64,000 bases of DNA from Hankyongella ginsenosidimutans (GTDB taxonomy: Bacteria; Pseudomonadota; Alphaproteobacteria; Sphingomonadales; Sphingomonadaceae): the NCBI RefSeq assembly GCF_005144965.1, contig NZ_CP039704.1:1906001-1970000 (forward strand), given 5' to 3'. A program made the translations under genes and the position numbers. The notes below the pieces were generated by a model. That model saw only the letters and a program-made list of their open reading frames with translations, ran no database searches and was not told where the DNA came from. Below, in pieces: positions 52,267 to 63,243 of this stretch; the stretch's first letter is position 1; each line of letters starts with the position of its first letter.

Positions 52267-53118
52267 AGCAGTTGGAGGGGCTGTCGACACAGGGCAAGAG
52301 GCAGACGCGCACCACGCGGGCGAGGCGATCGTGGCCCCGCTGCGCAAACGACGCCTCAATGGCGAACTCTACGGGCGCGACCTGAAGATAGAAGCGCTCA
52401 TCGCCGAGTTGGCGGTCCTGCCGCGTGACGAGTTGATTGACAGGGCGGAAATCACCAAGCGCTCCGACGCGGGCTACATCCCTAGCGAATGTCTCGTCTA
52501 TTTCATTCGCGCGAGCCGTCGAGACAACAACGAGGCGTGGTTCGAACGCCTCTATCGGATCCTGATCGGACGCGTGCTGCGCAGCTTGCCCAAGGCGGAA
52601 AGCTCTGATGGCAGGACGGAATCGCTGACGCGCGGGGTCGTGCGCGACAAGGTGTTCAGCCGGTTCGCCGAGCTACTTTCGGCGGATCGCGCCGACTATA
52701 TCGACAAGCTCGACTATTTCGAGGTGCGCTTCGACGGCGCGCTGGCAAGCCTGCGGCGCGATGCGCAGGAAAAGGCCTGGCGCGACGAAAATCGTTCCCA
52801 GCCCCTCGAATATGACGAGGAGAGTGGTGAACTGTCGCCAGAGGTGGAGGCGGCCGCGGGGCCCACGATCCCTTCGCCGCGTCGGATTTCGACGATCCGG
52901 CTTACCGGTCGCGCCTGGATGCAGCGATTGAAGTTCTACCAATAGAACAAAGCAGGATCATTCACATGCTCAGACAGGGCTTTCCCATCGACTCGAAGGA
53001 GCCGGACGTCATGACCATCGCCAAGGCCTTGGGCCGCTCCGAAAAGACGGTCCGAACCTACCGTGACAAGGCCTTCGCCACCCTGCGAGCCGCCATGACC
53101 GACGGAGACGAGCGGTGA
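52263..53118 (+). CDS. Sigma-70-like / region-4 HTH protein
   Basis: About 285 residues. Start ATG 52263 lies in the toxin's stop (ATGA), and after a lost G near 52278 reads MKQLEGAVDTGQEADAHHAG. Body: ELYGRDLKIEALIAELAVLP, YFIRASRRDNNEAWFERLYR, VLRSLPKAESSDGRTES; C-terminal region 4: IEQSRIIHMLRQGFPIDSKE, TIAKALGRSEKTVRTYRDKA. Second break near 52862. Resembles sigma factors found with ImmA/IrrE-helicase genes. Possibly a dedicated regulator of the island. Confidence 0.65.
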
Positions 53119-53689
53119 GCCCCGCCGGCGCACGACCATCCCGCGAGTCCGTGCTCGACGCGTTCGCGGTTGAGAGCGAGCCTGGCCGCTCGACCTTGGA
53201 ACGCTATCTGCGGCTTTACCCAGAATATGCTGGAGAGCTCATCGATCTCTCGCGCGAACTCAGCCGCGAGTCTTACGAAGACGCCGCACCTCTCTGCTGC
53301 CGATCAGGCGCTGATCGATGCGGCTTGGTCGCAACACGCCAAGGCTGTGCCGGCGGCAGCATCCGACCCTTTCGCGGCGCTGACGGTCGATGACTGGCGC
53401 ACCGTCGCCCAGGTTTTGGACGTGCCCCGGCAAGTCGTGACCGCGCTGCGCGAACGGCAGGTCTCTCGTTAGTATCCCGCGACGCTTCCTGGCGATGTTG
53501 GCTGAGGCGATGCGCAGCTCTGTCGCGCAGTTGGAGTCGTCTTGGGAGCCAGCTCCGCTGCTCGTCGCGCGCAGCTACAAGGCCGATAATAAGCCGACGG
53601 CCGGCGAGCAGGTCACCTTCGAGCAGGTGCTGATCGACGCTGGCGTTCCGGCCGAGAAGCGCGCCAGATTGTTGGCGGAGGCTGACTGA
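53115..53689 (+). CDS. Hypothetical protein between sigma-like and helicase genes
   Basis: About 192 residues after breaks near 53270 and 53480. GTG start overlaps the previous stop (GTGA). MSPAGARPSRESVLDAFAVE, STLERYLRLYPEYAGELIDL, ALTVDDWRTVAQVLDVPRQV, VTALRERQV; then LAEAMRSSVAQLESSWEPAP and the tail PAEKRARLLAEAD. Helical, no named family. Resembles the small helical partner often found before ImmA/IrrE genes (antitoxin- or substrate-like); this is inference. Confidence 0.55.
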
Positions 53690-53690
53690 C

Positions 53691-56600
53691 ATGGATAGCG
53701 TGGAGCTCGCCAGGCAAGTCGCCGCTGAGCTTCACGCTCGCCTCGTTGCATCCGGCGCCGATCCCTGGTCGCCTTATGATTTTGCTGTCGCTGAGGCTAA
53801 GCGGCGAGGGATCGACGTCGAGCCGACGGCAGTAGGGGCGGCTGTGCTCAACGGTGGCCGCGCGACCTTTGTCGCCGCCGACGATCTGATCCTCCATGAA
53901 AACATCGGATCTAGGTTCGAGCAGGCCTTCCTCGTGGCGCATGAGATCGGCCATGTAGAGCTTGGCGACGATCCCGAAGGTGAACCCGCGCCGGCGATTG
54001 ATCCGGCCCGCGCGGCCGAGCCGTCTCCGGTCGGGATTGATCGGGTGATCGACTATGGGCGCAGGCAGCGTCGCGAGGTCCAGATGGATCTTTTCGCGCG
54101 CGAACTGCTGATCCCGCGAAACGTAGTGCGGGCGCTTCATGTGGATGGCGGCCTTTCCGCTTCTGAGATCGCTGCGAAACTCGGGGCCGTTCGAGGTCGT
54201 GGCGCAGCAGTTGTTCGATGCCTTGCTGTTGCCGCCGGTGCCGCCCACGCCGGCGGCAACGCACGTCGAACGGCCGCTCAATCCGCTGCAAGCGACGGCG
54301 GCGGCGCATCGCGGGAAGCCTATCTGCTCGAAGCGGGTCCTGGCACCGGGAAGACCCAGACGTTGATCGCGCGTGTCGAAGGCCTTCTGGAAGAGGGTAT
54401 CGATCCCAGGCGTATCTTGCTCCTGACCTTCTCGAACAAGGCGGCGGGCGAGATGGCCGAAAGGATCGCGCGCAAGCGGCCCGAGGCGGCGGCCGCGATG
54501 TGGATCGGCACGTTCCATGCCTTCGGCCTCGATATCATCCGTCGCTTCCACGCGGAGCTCGGCCTGTCGAAAGACCCGCGGATGATGGATAGGACCGAGG
54601 CGGTCGAGCTCCTCGAGGAGGAGTTTCCGCGGCTGAGGCTCGCGCACTACCGCAACCTCTATGATCCCACCCAGATCATCGCTGACATGCTGGCCGCCAT
54701 CTCGCGGGCGAAGGACGAGGTAGTCGACGCTGAAACCTACGCCGGACTCGCCGATGCCATGTTGGCGAAGGCGGGTGATCCGGAAGCGCGTGAAGCGGCA
54801 GAACGCGCCGTCGAGGTTGCCCGTGTCTATGCCGCCTATGAACAGCTCAAGCGCAACGCGCACTGCATTGACTTCGGCGATCTTGTCGCTTTGCCAGTGC
54901 AACTGCTCGAAAAGGACGCGGCCATCTGTGCGGCGCTGCAGGCGCGATATGATCATGTCCTGGTCGATGAGTATCAGGACGTGAACCGCAGCAGCGTCCG
55001 GTTGCTGAGGGCGCTACGGCCTGACGGCCGCAATCTCTGGATGGTCGGTGACGCCAAGCAGTCGATCTACCGTTTTCGCGGCGCCTCATCCTTCAATATG
55101 ACCCGGTTCGGCAAGGAGGACTTCCCCGGCGGCAAGCGCGGTCGATTGAAGCGCAACTACCGTTCGGTGCCTGAGATCGTTGCCAGCTTCTCCGGCTTTG
55201 CGATCACGATGCGCGCGGGCGACGCGGACAGCGGCCTCGAAGCGGATAGGGAAGCTAATGGACATAGGCCGGAGCTGCGCACGGTCCAGCGCGCCGAGCA
55301 GCAGCAGGTCGCTTTGGCCGATGCAATCGAGGAACTCCGGCGCGAGGGCTACGCCTATCGCGAGCAGGCAGTCCTATGCACCGGCAACGAAAAGCTGTCG
55401 ACGATCGGTCAGGACCTCGAACGGCTGGGTGTGCCGGTCCTGTTCCTGGGCAGTCTGTTCGAGCGGGGAGGTCAAGGATCTTCTGGCTCTTCTTTCGATC
55501 CTTGTCGACCGGCGCGCCATGGGCCTGGTGCGCATTGCCTGCTGGCCGGACTTTGTCACCAGCTTCGCCGATGTGGCCGCGGTCTTTGACCATCTACGGG
55601 CGGCCGGGCATGCGCCGGCCAGTTGGCTGCGGGATGGCGAGACGATCCCCGGTTTGAGCGACGGCGGGCGACGGACCCTTGCCGGGCTCGCGGCTGCGCT
55701 CGACGGGTTCGATCAGACGGCCTCGCCCTGGACCGTGCTCGCGACGCTGCTGCTCGATCGCACGCGCATCGCTGCACGGCTCGGAACGTCGGCGGACCTC
55801 GCCGATCGCACGCGCGGCATCGCGATTTGGCAGTTCCTCAACTTCGTGCGGGTGCAGCCGCCCGGACGCGGGCTGCCCATCACGCGCCTGCTCGATCGAG
55901 TGCGCAGGCTTGTCCGTCTCGGCGACGATCGCGATCTGCGTCAGTTGCCGGCGGCCGCGCAACATCTCGACGCAGTGCGGCTGATGACTATCCACGGCGC
56001 CAAGGGCTTGGAGTTCGGCGGCGTTCATATCCCGGGGCTCAACAGCGATACGATCCCACGCACGCCGCCGGCGCCGCCCTGTCCGGCCCGATGGCATGAT
56101 CGCAGCGCCGAAGGCAGCGCGATCGAGACGTTCCGCGATGGTCAGGCCGAGGAGCAGGAGTGTCTGTTCTACGTGGCGCAGTCGCGCGCCCGCGACCGCT
56201 TGATCCTCTATGCGCCAACCGAGAAGAGCAACGGCCACAACCGACCGCTTTCGCCGTTCCTCGACCGTCTCGGCGCTACCTTGACACGCCATTCGGTCGT
56301 GCCGGCGCGGCCGCTTCCCGTGGCGGCGGAAGCGCGGGGCGTCGACCTGGTCGTCGACGGGCGGCTTAGTTTCGGCGCCCGCAGATCGCTCTTTATGAAT
56401 CCTGCCCGCGTCGCTTCTTTTACACTCATGTCCTACAGGTTGGCGGGCGGCGGACCGCGACCGCCTTCATGCACTTGCACGAGGCGGTTCGTTCGGTGGT
56501 CGCGGAGGTGATCGCGGCGGACACACCCGTGTCCGAGCAGGCGCTGCAAGATCGCGCCGCGGCGGCGCTCGCCGGCGAAGGGCTCGCCGACCATGGCTAC

Positions 56601-57080
56601 AGCGCTGAGTTCCGCGATCTGGCACTCGTGATGCTGCGCTTCTTCCTGGCGAACCGCACCGATGCGGTCGCCGAGACGCCGGTTGCGCTGACCCTCAATT
56701 TCGGCGGCGAGGAAATCATCGTTCGGCCGGACGAGGTGCTGGTGCGGCCGGACGGTGTCCGCGCCGTGCGCCGGATCCGTACGGGTCACATGCGGTCGGC
56801 CGAGAGCAAGGATGTCGGCGCGGCGGCGCTGATGCTGGCGGTCAAGCAGGCCTTTCCCGGCGCGGTCGTAGAGCTCGTCCATCTTTCCGACGGCGAGACG
56901 CATGCGCTTGCCTTGTCCGATCGGGAACTGAAAGGGCGGAAGGACAAGCTCGCAAAGTTTCTCGGCGACATCCGCGCCGGACGGTTTCCGGCCGAGGTCT
57001 CATCGCGCACCTGCCCGAACTGCCCGGCCTTCTTTATCTGCGGGCAGACCCCGACGGTCCCCTGCAAAAAGTTCGCCTGA
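53691..57080 (+). CDS. ImmA/IrrE peptidase - UvrD helicase - RecB-like nuclease fusion
   Basis: About 1,130 residues in three parts. (1) ImmA/IrrE metallopeptidase: QAFLVAHEIGHVELGDDPEG (H-E-x-x-H, residues ~86-90), DLFARELLIPRNVVRALHV. (2) UvrD/Rep SF1 helicase: AGPGTGKTQTLIARV (I), LTFSNKAAGEMAERI (Ia), YDHVLVDEYQDVNRSS (II), WMVGDAKQSIYRFRGASS (III), LKRNYRSVPEIV (IV), RLMTIHGAKGLEFGGVHIPG (V), CLFYVAQSRARDRLILYAP (VI). (3) PD-(D/E)xK-like C-terminus with four Cys, TCPNCPAFFICG...C, as in iron-sulfur RecB/Cas4 nucleases; but the D-x-K step reads RRIRTG, so the nuclease may be inactive. Breaks near 54190, 54315, 55470 and 56425. 1 bp after the previous stop. Confidence 0.85.
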
Positions 57081-57161
57081 CCTTACCGGTCGGCCGACCT
57101 CGCTCCGATTGGACCCTTAGAGCCGCGGCGCTGCCTCGGCCGAACCTAAGGACCCAATCTT

Positions 57162-57906
57162 ATGAACACCGAAGAACTTCTTGACTACGACGATCTCGGC
57201 GACGCCCTGCGCGAAGGCCGGGCGTTGCGTCCGGCGCGGGGTATCGCTTTCTCCTCGCGCAGGGCGATCTCAACTTCCAGTCCCGCCTGGTGGGCGATCC
57301 GGTGCCGCTCGGCCGCCAGTTGCTCGAGGCCGCGGCACTCGACCCGCGGGACGGCTACAGCCTCGTCGCGATCCTGCCCTCGGGCGATTTCGAAGACGTG
57401 AGGCTCAACGAGCCGTTCGACCTGCGCGAGCGCGGCGCCGAGCGTTTCATCGCCTTCCAGACCGACCGCGACTTCAAGCTGACCCTCAACGACGACGAGC
57501 TGCGCTGGGGCAAGCCGGTCATCAGCGGCACGATCCTCTACGGCCTCGCCAAGCCGGACGACGGCGAGGGGTTTTCCTCGAAGTTCCCGGCGGCGAAGAC
57601 CGGCTGGTCGAACACGGCGAGCTGATCGATCTGACCCAGCCCGGCATCGAGCGGTTCATCACCGCGCGGCTGACCTTCGAGATCATCGTCAATTCGCGGC
57701 CGCGCACGGTGAACGCCCGCACGGTGACGTTTGAGCAGATCGTCCAGCTCGCCTTCCCGGGCCAGCACGAGCCCAACGTCGTCTTCTCGATGACCTACCG
57801 GCACGCGGCGTCGACGCCGCACGCCGGTGAGCTCGGGGCCGGCGGAACCGTCAACGTCAAGAAGAAGGGCACGGTGTTCAATGTCACGCGCACTGTTCAG
57901 TCGTAA
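57162..57906 (+). CDS. Multi-ubiquitin-domain protein
   Basis: About 248 residues with two ubiquitin-like modules: YRFLLAQGDLNFQSRLVGDP... to ISGTILYGLAKPDDGEG, and TFEIIVNSRPRTVNARTVTF, EQIVQLAFPGQHEPNVVFSM. The second ends KKKGTVFNVTRTVQS without a diglycine, and the -VTYRHAAS- strand order matches the Multi_ubiq family. Breaks near 57237 and 57574 (G each). It precedes and overlaps the E1 gene by 26 bp, so it is the presumed conjugated modifier. Confidence 0.8.
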
Positions 57907-59051
57907 TCCGGACCTCAAGCGGCTGCTGGACGAAGGATACTTCGTCCAGCAGCAGGGCGGGTATCTCGTCATGCGCGAGGTGCCCTATGTCGATGCGCGC
58001 CGGGAGGTGCGCATCGGCACCCTCATCTCCAGCCTCACGCTTGCCGGAGATCAGACGCGCACGCCCGACACCCATGTCGTCCACTGGGACGGTGACTTCC
58101 CCTGCCACGCCGATGGCTCGCGCATCCAGGGCATCTCGCACGCGGCCGGCGCCTTCGATCTCGGCCACGGCCTGAAGGCGACGCACAGCTTCTCCAGCAA
58201 GCCGGATGGGGGTTACACCGACTACCACCACAAGATGACGAGCTACGCGAACATCATCGCGGGTCCGGCCGCGGTGCTGAAACCCGGCACGACGGCTCGC
58301 ACTTTCCGCGAGCCGGAACAGGAGGAAGAGAGCGTCTTCAACTACGTCGAGACCGCCTCCGATCGTGTCGGGATCGGCGTCCTCACCGAGCGGCTCATCA
58401 GCGAGCGGGTCGCCATCATCGGCGGCGGCGGCACCGGCGGCTACATTCTGGACTTCGTCGCCAAGACGCCGGTCCGCGAAATCCGCCTATTCGACAGCGA
58501 CGAGTTCCTAACCCACAACGCGTTTCGGGCCGGGGCCTCCGAGTCTCGAGGAACTGCGTGAAGCGCCGAAGAAGGTCGACTATCTGAAGCGCATCTACAG
58601 CCGGATGCACCGGAACATCGTGGCGCACGACGTCGCGCTCGGCGCCGACAACATCCACCTCCTTGACGGCATCACCTTCGCGTTCCTGTCTCTCGATGCG
58701 GGTGACGCGAAGCGGTTGATCGTCGAGAAGCTCGAGGCGATCGGTGCCGCGTTCGTCGATGTCGGCATGGGTCTTGAGCTCGACGACGGATCGCTCGGCG
58801 GCATCCTGCGGGTGACCGCCAGCACGCCGGAGAAGCGGGATCACGCCCGGCAGCGCATCTCCTTCGTCGGCGGCGGCGCGAAGGACATCTACGCCTCCAA
58901 CATTCAGGTCGCCGATCTCAACGCCTTGAATGCGGTCCTCGCGGTCGTGAAGTGGAAGAAGATCCGCGGCTTCTATCGCGATCTCGAGCGCGAGCACCAC
59001 TGCACCTACACCACCGATGGTAACATGCTGATCAACGGGGACCTGGCGTGA
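57881..59051 (+). CDS. E1-like ThiF adenylyltransferase with DUF6791-type N-terminus
   Basis: Activates the ubiquitin-like protein with ATP. N-terminal ~150 residues: MSRALFSRNPDLKRLLDEGY, VPYVDARREVRIGTLISSLT, THVVHWDGDFPCHADGSRI, FSSKPDGGYTDYHHKMTSYA: a DUF6791/E2-like-looking domain with one Cys in DFPCH. ThiF core: RVAIIGGGGTGGYILDFVAK, EIRLFDSDEFLTHNAFRAGA (G-x-G-G-x-G; D-x-D...N-x-x-R), later AFLSLDAGDAKRLIVEKLEA. One break near 58533 (two Cs). Ends HHCTYTTDGNMLINGDLA; shares a base with the next start. Confidence 0.82.
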
Positions 59052-59484
59052 TGCGGCACAAGCGACTCGATCATCGTTTCGTCGAACACATCCCCGAGCG
59101 CCTGGAGCCGGGCGTCCTCTATGTGTCGATGGACTATGCCACATCGGCCCATAGCTGCTGCTGTGGTTGCGGCGAGGAGGTCGTCGCCCCTTCACGCCGA
59201 CGGACTGGAAGATGACGTTCGATGGCGAGACCATCTCGCTGCGGCCGTCGATCGGCAATTGGACGCTGAAATGCCGGTCACACTATGTGATCGACCGCGG
59301 CAAGGTGATCGAGGCCGGCCCCTGGAGTGACGAGCAGGTTGAAGCCGAGCGTCGTCGTGATCGCGCCGCCAAAGCGCGCTTCTACGGGCAGACGCCAGCG
59401 ACCGAACCTGCCGTGCAGCCAGCTCCCGTCAAGGCGGCTCCCGGCTTCTGGCGCCGCGCCTGGCGTTGGCTATCTGGCGGATAG
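59051..59484 (+). CDS. DUF6527-family protein
   Basis: About 144 residues. [47 protein letters not shown] (zinc-site Cys cluster), [40 protein letters not shown]; then a basic coiled coil and an amphipathic tail [13 protein letters not shown]. The D-Y/S-A-H-x-C-x-C-G and C-x-S-H motifs are the family's. DUF6527 proteins accompany Multi_ubiq/E1 genes and are thought to act as deconjugating peptidases. One C lost near 59190. Confidence 0.78.
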
Positions 59485-59487
59485 TGA

Positions 59488-59524
59488 CGATAGGCCCGAC
59501 GGCGGGTTGCCGTCGGGCCTATCG
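59488..59524 (+). terminator. 16-bp perfect hairpin (terminator)
   Basis: CGATAGGCCCGACGGC (59488-59503), loop GGGTT, exact complement 59509-59524. It lies 4 bp after the DUF6527 stop and closes the ubiquitin-like operon. Lacks a U-tract, so may act in both directions or as a pause site. The 243 bp that follow, up to 59766, hold no gene. Confidence 0.75.
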
Positions 59525-59766
59525 CGCTTCGGAACACAGCGCAGCCCTAAGAAACAAATTAAGAACATTTATTCAGGGGCTTACACGATCTTCGGTGAAA
59601 TCCTTGTTCAAGGAAGGATCGGCACACCATATATTGACGTTGGGCATGGGGCGATCTCCTAGCACGTGCGTGCCTCCACCCATGGTGGTGGAGACGTGAG
59701 CGGGCTTCTTGCGACCTTCTCCGGTGCCTGGCGAGGACAGATAGGCATCGAGAAGGAGCGCGGAGA

Positions 59767-60003
59767 ATGGATGTTACCGAATTCAAGCCCGGCGATCTTG
59801 TGCGGGTGAAGTCAGGCGGGCCGATCATGACGGTCGAGCAGGTCGGGAAGACGGCCATGCTGGAGGAGGATGCCGTCTGGTGTGTCTGGTTCGAGAAGGT
59901 GGGCAACAAGCAGGTCGCGCGGAAAGACACGTTCGCGCCGGTCGTGCTGGAGAAGGCTGAGAAGCCACGAGCCGCGTTCTCCGTCGGCGTCGTTCGGGCG
60001 TAG
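59767..60003 (+). CDS. YodC/DUF2158 small protein
   Basis: Intact, 78 residues: MDVTEFKPGDLVRVKSGGPI, MTVEQVGKTAMLEEDAVWCV, ...WFEKVGNKQVARKDTFAPVV. An SH3-like DUF2158 barrel with the GGPxMTV signature. GGAG precedes the ATG. Runs 11 bp before the caspase-helicase gene, so likely co-transcribed. Function unknown. Confidence 0.8.
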   Translation: MDVTEFKPGDLVRVKSGGPIMTVEQVGKTAMLEEDAVWCVWFEKVGNKQVARKDTFAPVVLEKAEKPRAAFSVGVVRA

Positions 60004-60014
60004 CGTGGTGCCTC

Positions 60015-63000
60015 ATGCCGTTTCGCGGCCTGTTCATCGGCATCGACCGTTATAGCTCGACCGGCATTGATGAGCTGACCTGCGCGCGTCGCGACGCGAC
60101 GGCGCTGGAGGCACTGTTCTTCGACACGCTGGGCGGCAGCACCGTGTTGCTGGCAGATGCGGAGGCCACGCGGCAGCGGATTGAGGACGCATTTGGCGAC
60201 CTGGCCGGCTGCGGCCCCGAGGATACGGTGGTGATCGCGTTCTCCGGCCATGGGTCGGAGACGCATGAGCTCGTCACCCACGACGCGATCCCGATGATCT
60301 CGCCGGCTCTGCGATCCCGCTCGAGCTGTTGCAGGAATGGTTCTCGCGGATACCGGCGAAGCGCCTGATCCTGTTCCTCGACTGTTGTTTTTCCGGCGGC
60401 ATTGGCGCGAAGGTTCTGCACGTCGATGCGAAGCCGCGCAGCCTTTGTCCGCCGAGGCGCGCTTGGCTCAGCTTGGCGGCGCCGGCCGGATCATCTTCAC
60501 CGCCTCCGCGGCAACCGAGCCCGCCTATGAGCACCGCCGATTCGGGCACGGCTTTCTGACCCACTTTCTGCTGGAGGCGCTATGTGGCGCCGAGGAAGTC
60601 GTGAGCGGCGGCAAGCTCTCACTCTACCGCCTCCTCGAGCATGTTACGAGCCGCGTCAGGGCGGCCGCGCTGCAGGGCGGCAAAGAGCAGAACCCGACCA
60701 TGCGCGGGAGCATCGACGGCGATGTCGAGTGGCCCGTGTTCGTGCCGGGCGCGAAGTATCGGGCGGCTTTCCCGGCGCGTCTGCCTGCCAAGGTGACGTC
60801 CGATCTTGCCAGCCTCTCGTCGGCCGGTTTCCCCGACGCGCTTGTCACCGCCTGGGCTGGAGCGATCCCGTCCTTGAATGCGCTTCAGATCGCCGCCATC
60901 ACCGACTTCGGCGTGCTGGACGGCGAGAACCTGGTGGTGTCGGCCCCGACATCCTCGGGCAAGACGATGGTGGGCGAGCTCGCGGCGCTCCGGAACGTGC
61001 TGGATCGCAAACGGGCGTTGTTTCTGTTGCCGCTCAAGGCTCTCGTGGCGGACAAGCGGCGGCACTTCGAGAGCGTCTATGGCGGTTTCGGGGTCCGCAC
61101 GGTGGAAGCGACGGGCGAGACGGACGACATCGCGCCTCTGCTGCGGGGCCAATACGATGTCGGTCTCCTGACCTATGAGAAGTTCGCCGCGATCGCGCTG
61201 ACATTCCCTCATGTACTGGCGCAGGTCGGCGTGATCCTGATCGACGAAGCGCAGATGATCGCCGACCGTGGCCGCGGCGCGAACCTTGAGTTCATTCTGA
61301 CGCTCATCCGGATGCGCCGGCGTGAGGGATCGAGCCCCAATTGATTGCGCTTTCGGCGGTGATCGGGGATACGAACGGCCTCGAGCAATGGCTCGGCGCG
61401 CGGCTCTTGCGGCGCACGGAGCGGCCCGTTCCGCTTGCGGAGGGCTTGTTGCTCGGCACCGGGCATTTCCGCTTCCTTGACCCGGAGAATGGCAATGAGT
61501 GGGTTGAGGGGCCGCTCGTTCGGCGTCTTGTCGGCGGCAAAGGATCCAGCCAGGATTGGATCATCCCGCTGGTGCGCAAGCTGGTCGCCGAAGGCCAGCA
61601 GGTGATCGTGTTTCGCGAAACCAAGGGCGAAGCGCGCGGCTGCGCCAACTATCTCGCAGAGTCGCTCGGATTGCCTCCGGCTGCCGAGGCGGTGACGCAG
61701 ATGCCCGGCGGCGATCCCTCGCAGGCCAGCGCCGACTTGCGGAGCGCGCTGGGGCGCGGCGTCGCTTTCCACAACTCGGATCTCGACCGCGAAGAGCGGC
61801 GCGTCATCGAGGAAGAATTTCGCCGTAGCGGCTCGGGCCTGCGCGTAATCGCAGCCACGACAACGCTTGCGATGGGCGTGAACACGCCCGCATCATCGGT
61901 CGTCATCGCCGGCTTGAATCATACCGGCGACGAGCCCTATTCGGTGGCCGAATACAAGAACCTCGTCGGCCGCGCGGGAAGGCTCGGCTTCGCCGAGAAG
62001 GGGCTTCGTATCTGCTGGCGCTTGATCCGCGCGCCGAGCATGATCTGTGGTCGCGCTATGTGACCGCGGAGCCGGAAGACTTGGTGTCCCGCTTCCTCGA
62101 CGGTACGACCGACCCGCGCTCCCTAATTATCCGCGTCCTGGTCGCGGCGCGACGAGCGGCCGGCGAAGGCGTGCCGAGCGAGGAGATTGTCGAGTTTCTG
62201 GAATCGAGCTTCGGCGCGTTCCAGGCCCGGCGCGCCCACAGCGCGTGGCAGTGGAGCCGGCCGGACCTGCTTTCGGCGCTGGCGGATTTGGAACGCCACG
62301 GCCTGGTGCAGAAGAACACCACGGGCGCGTATGAGCTAACCAAGCTGGGCCGTCTCGCTGGCGAGAGCGCGGCCGAGGTCGGGTCCATCGTCGCGCTTGT
62401 AGATTGCCTCGGATCGCTCCAGCCCCAGGACATCAACGATCCCGTCCTGATTGCCGCAGCCCAAACGACGGTCGAGGTCGATCAACTCCTCTTTCCGATC
62501 AACCGGAAAAGCACGCAGAAAGAACCCCAGCTATGGCCCAACGAGCTGCGGAGGCAAAATGTGCCGTGGCACGTCCTGAACGCGCTTCATCGGGGACCAC
62601 AGACGATCATCAGGCGACGCTGCGTGCGAAGAAGGCGGTCGCTTGTCTCTTGTTCGTGTCTGGTCGCGCCATGAGCGAGATCGAGCGCGTGCTGACGCAG
62701 TTCGGCGGGGCGTTTGGCGGCGCCGCCGGCCCGATACGGGCGGTCGCAGCGCGGACTTGCGATCTGATGCCCGTCGCGGCTCGCGTCGCTGAAATCCTGC
62801 ACCCGACGCTCGATCTCGGTGACCGTGTGAGACGTCTGGCGATCCGGTTGACCTATGGCGTGCCCAGCCCCGCCGTCGACCTCGCCCAGTTCGTCGGATC
62901 TGATTTGCTGCGGGGCGACTATTGCCGCTTGGCGGCCGCGCAGCTCTGTGAGCCCGAACAGATCGACGCTGCCACCGACGACCAAATTCTGGCATGCGTG

Positions 63001-63243
63001 GACAAGGACCGGCGCAAGCTTGCCCTTGTCCACGATGCGGCGAAGCACGTTGCCAAGCGTCGGGCCGAAGCGGTCACGCCGTCCATCCCGGTCCTCGAAG
63101 CATATGCTCCTGAATTGCGCGCAGCGGGCGCGTGCGCCGTGAGTGGAGACGATAGCGCTAAACCCAAGCCGCGCCCTGCAGGTCGAGATGGCATAATTGA
63201 ATGTGGCTCGAACTGCTCTAAGGATGTTTCTGGGCAACGATGA
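60015..63243 (+). CDS. Caspase-like protease - SF2 (Ski2-like) helicase fusion
   Basis: About 1,080 residues. Caspase domain (1-~240): MPFRGLFIGIDRYSSTGIDE, VVIAFSGHGSETHELVTHDA (catalytic His), RLILFLDCCFSGGIGAKVLH (catalytic Cys). Then LNALQIAAITDFGVLDGENL and SF2 motifs: VSAPTSSGKTMVGELAAL (I), LPLKALVADKRRHFES (Ia), VILIDEAQMIADRG (II, DEAQ), ALSAVIGD (III), TTTLAMGVNTPASSVVIAG (V), YKNLVGRAGRLGF (VI); C-terminal winged helix and helical domain (LSALADLERHGLVQKNTTGA). Breaks near 60290, 60437, 61330, 62001, 62600. Its stop codon lies inside the right-arm TGACGGTAT at 63241. Last cargo gene. Confidence 0.85.
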
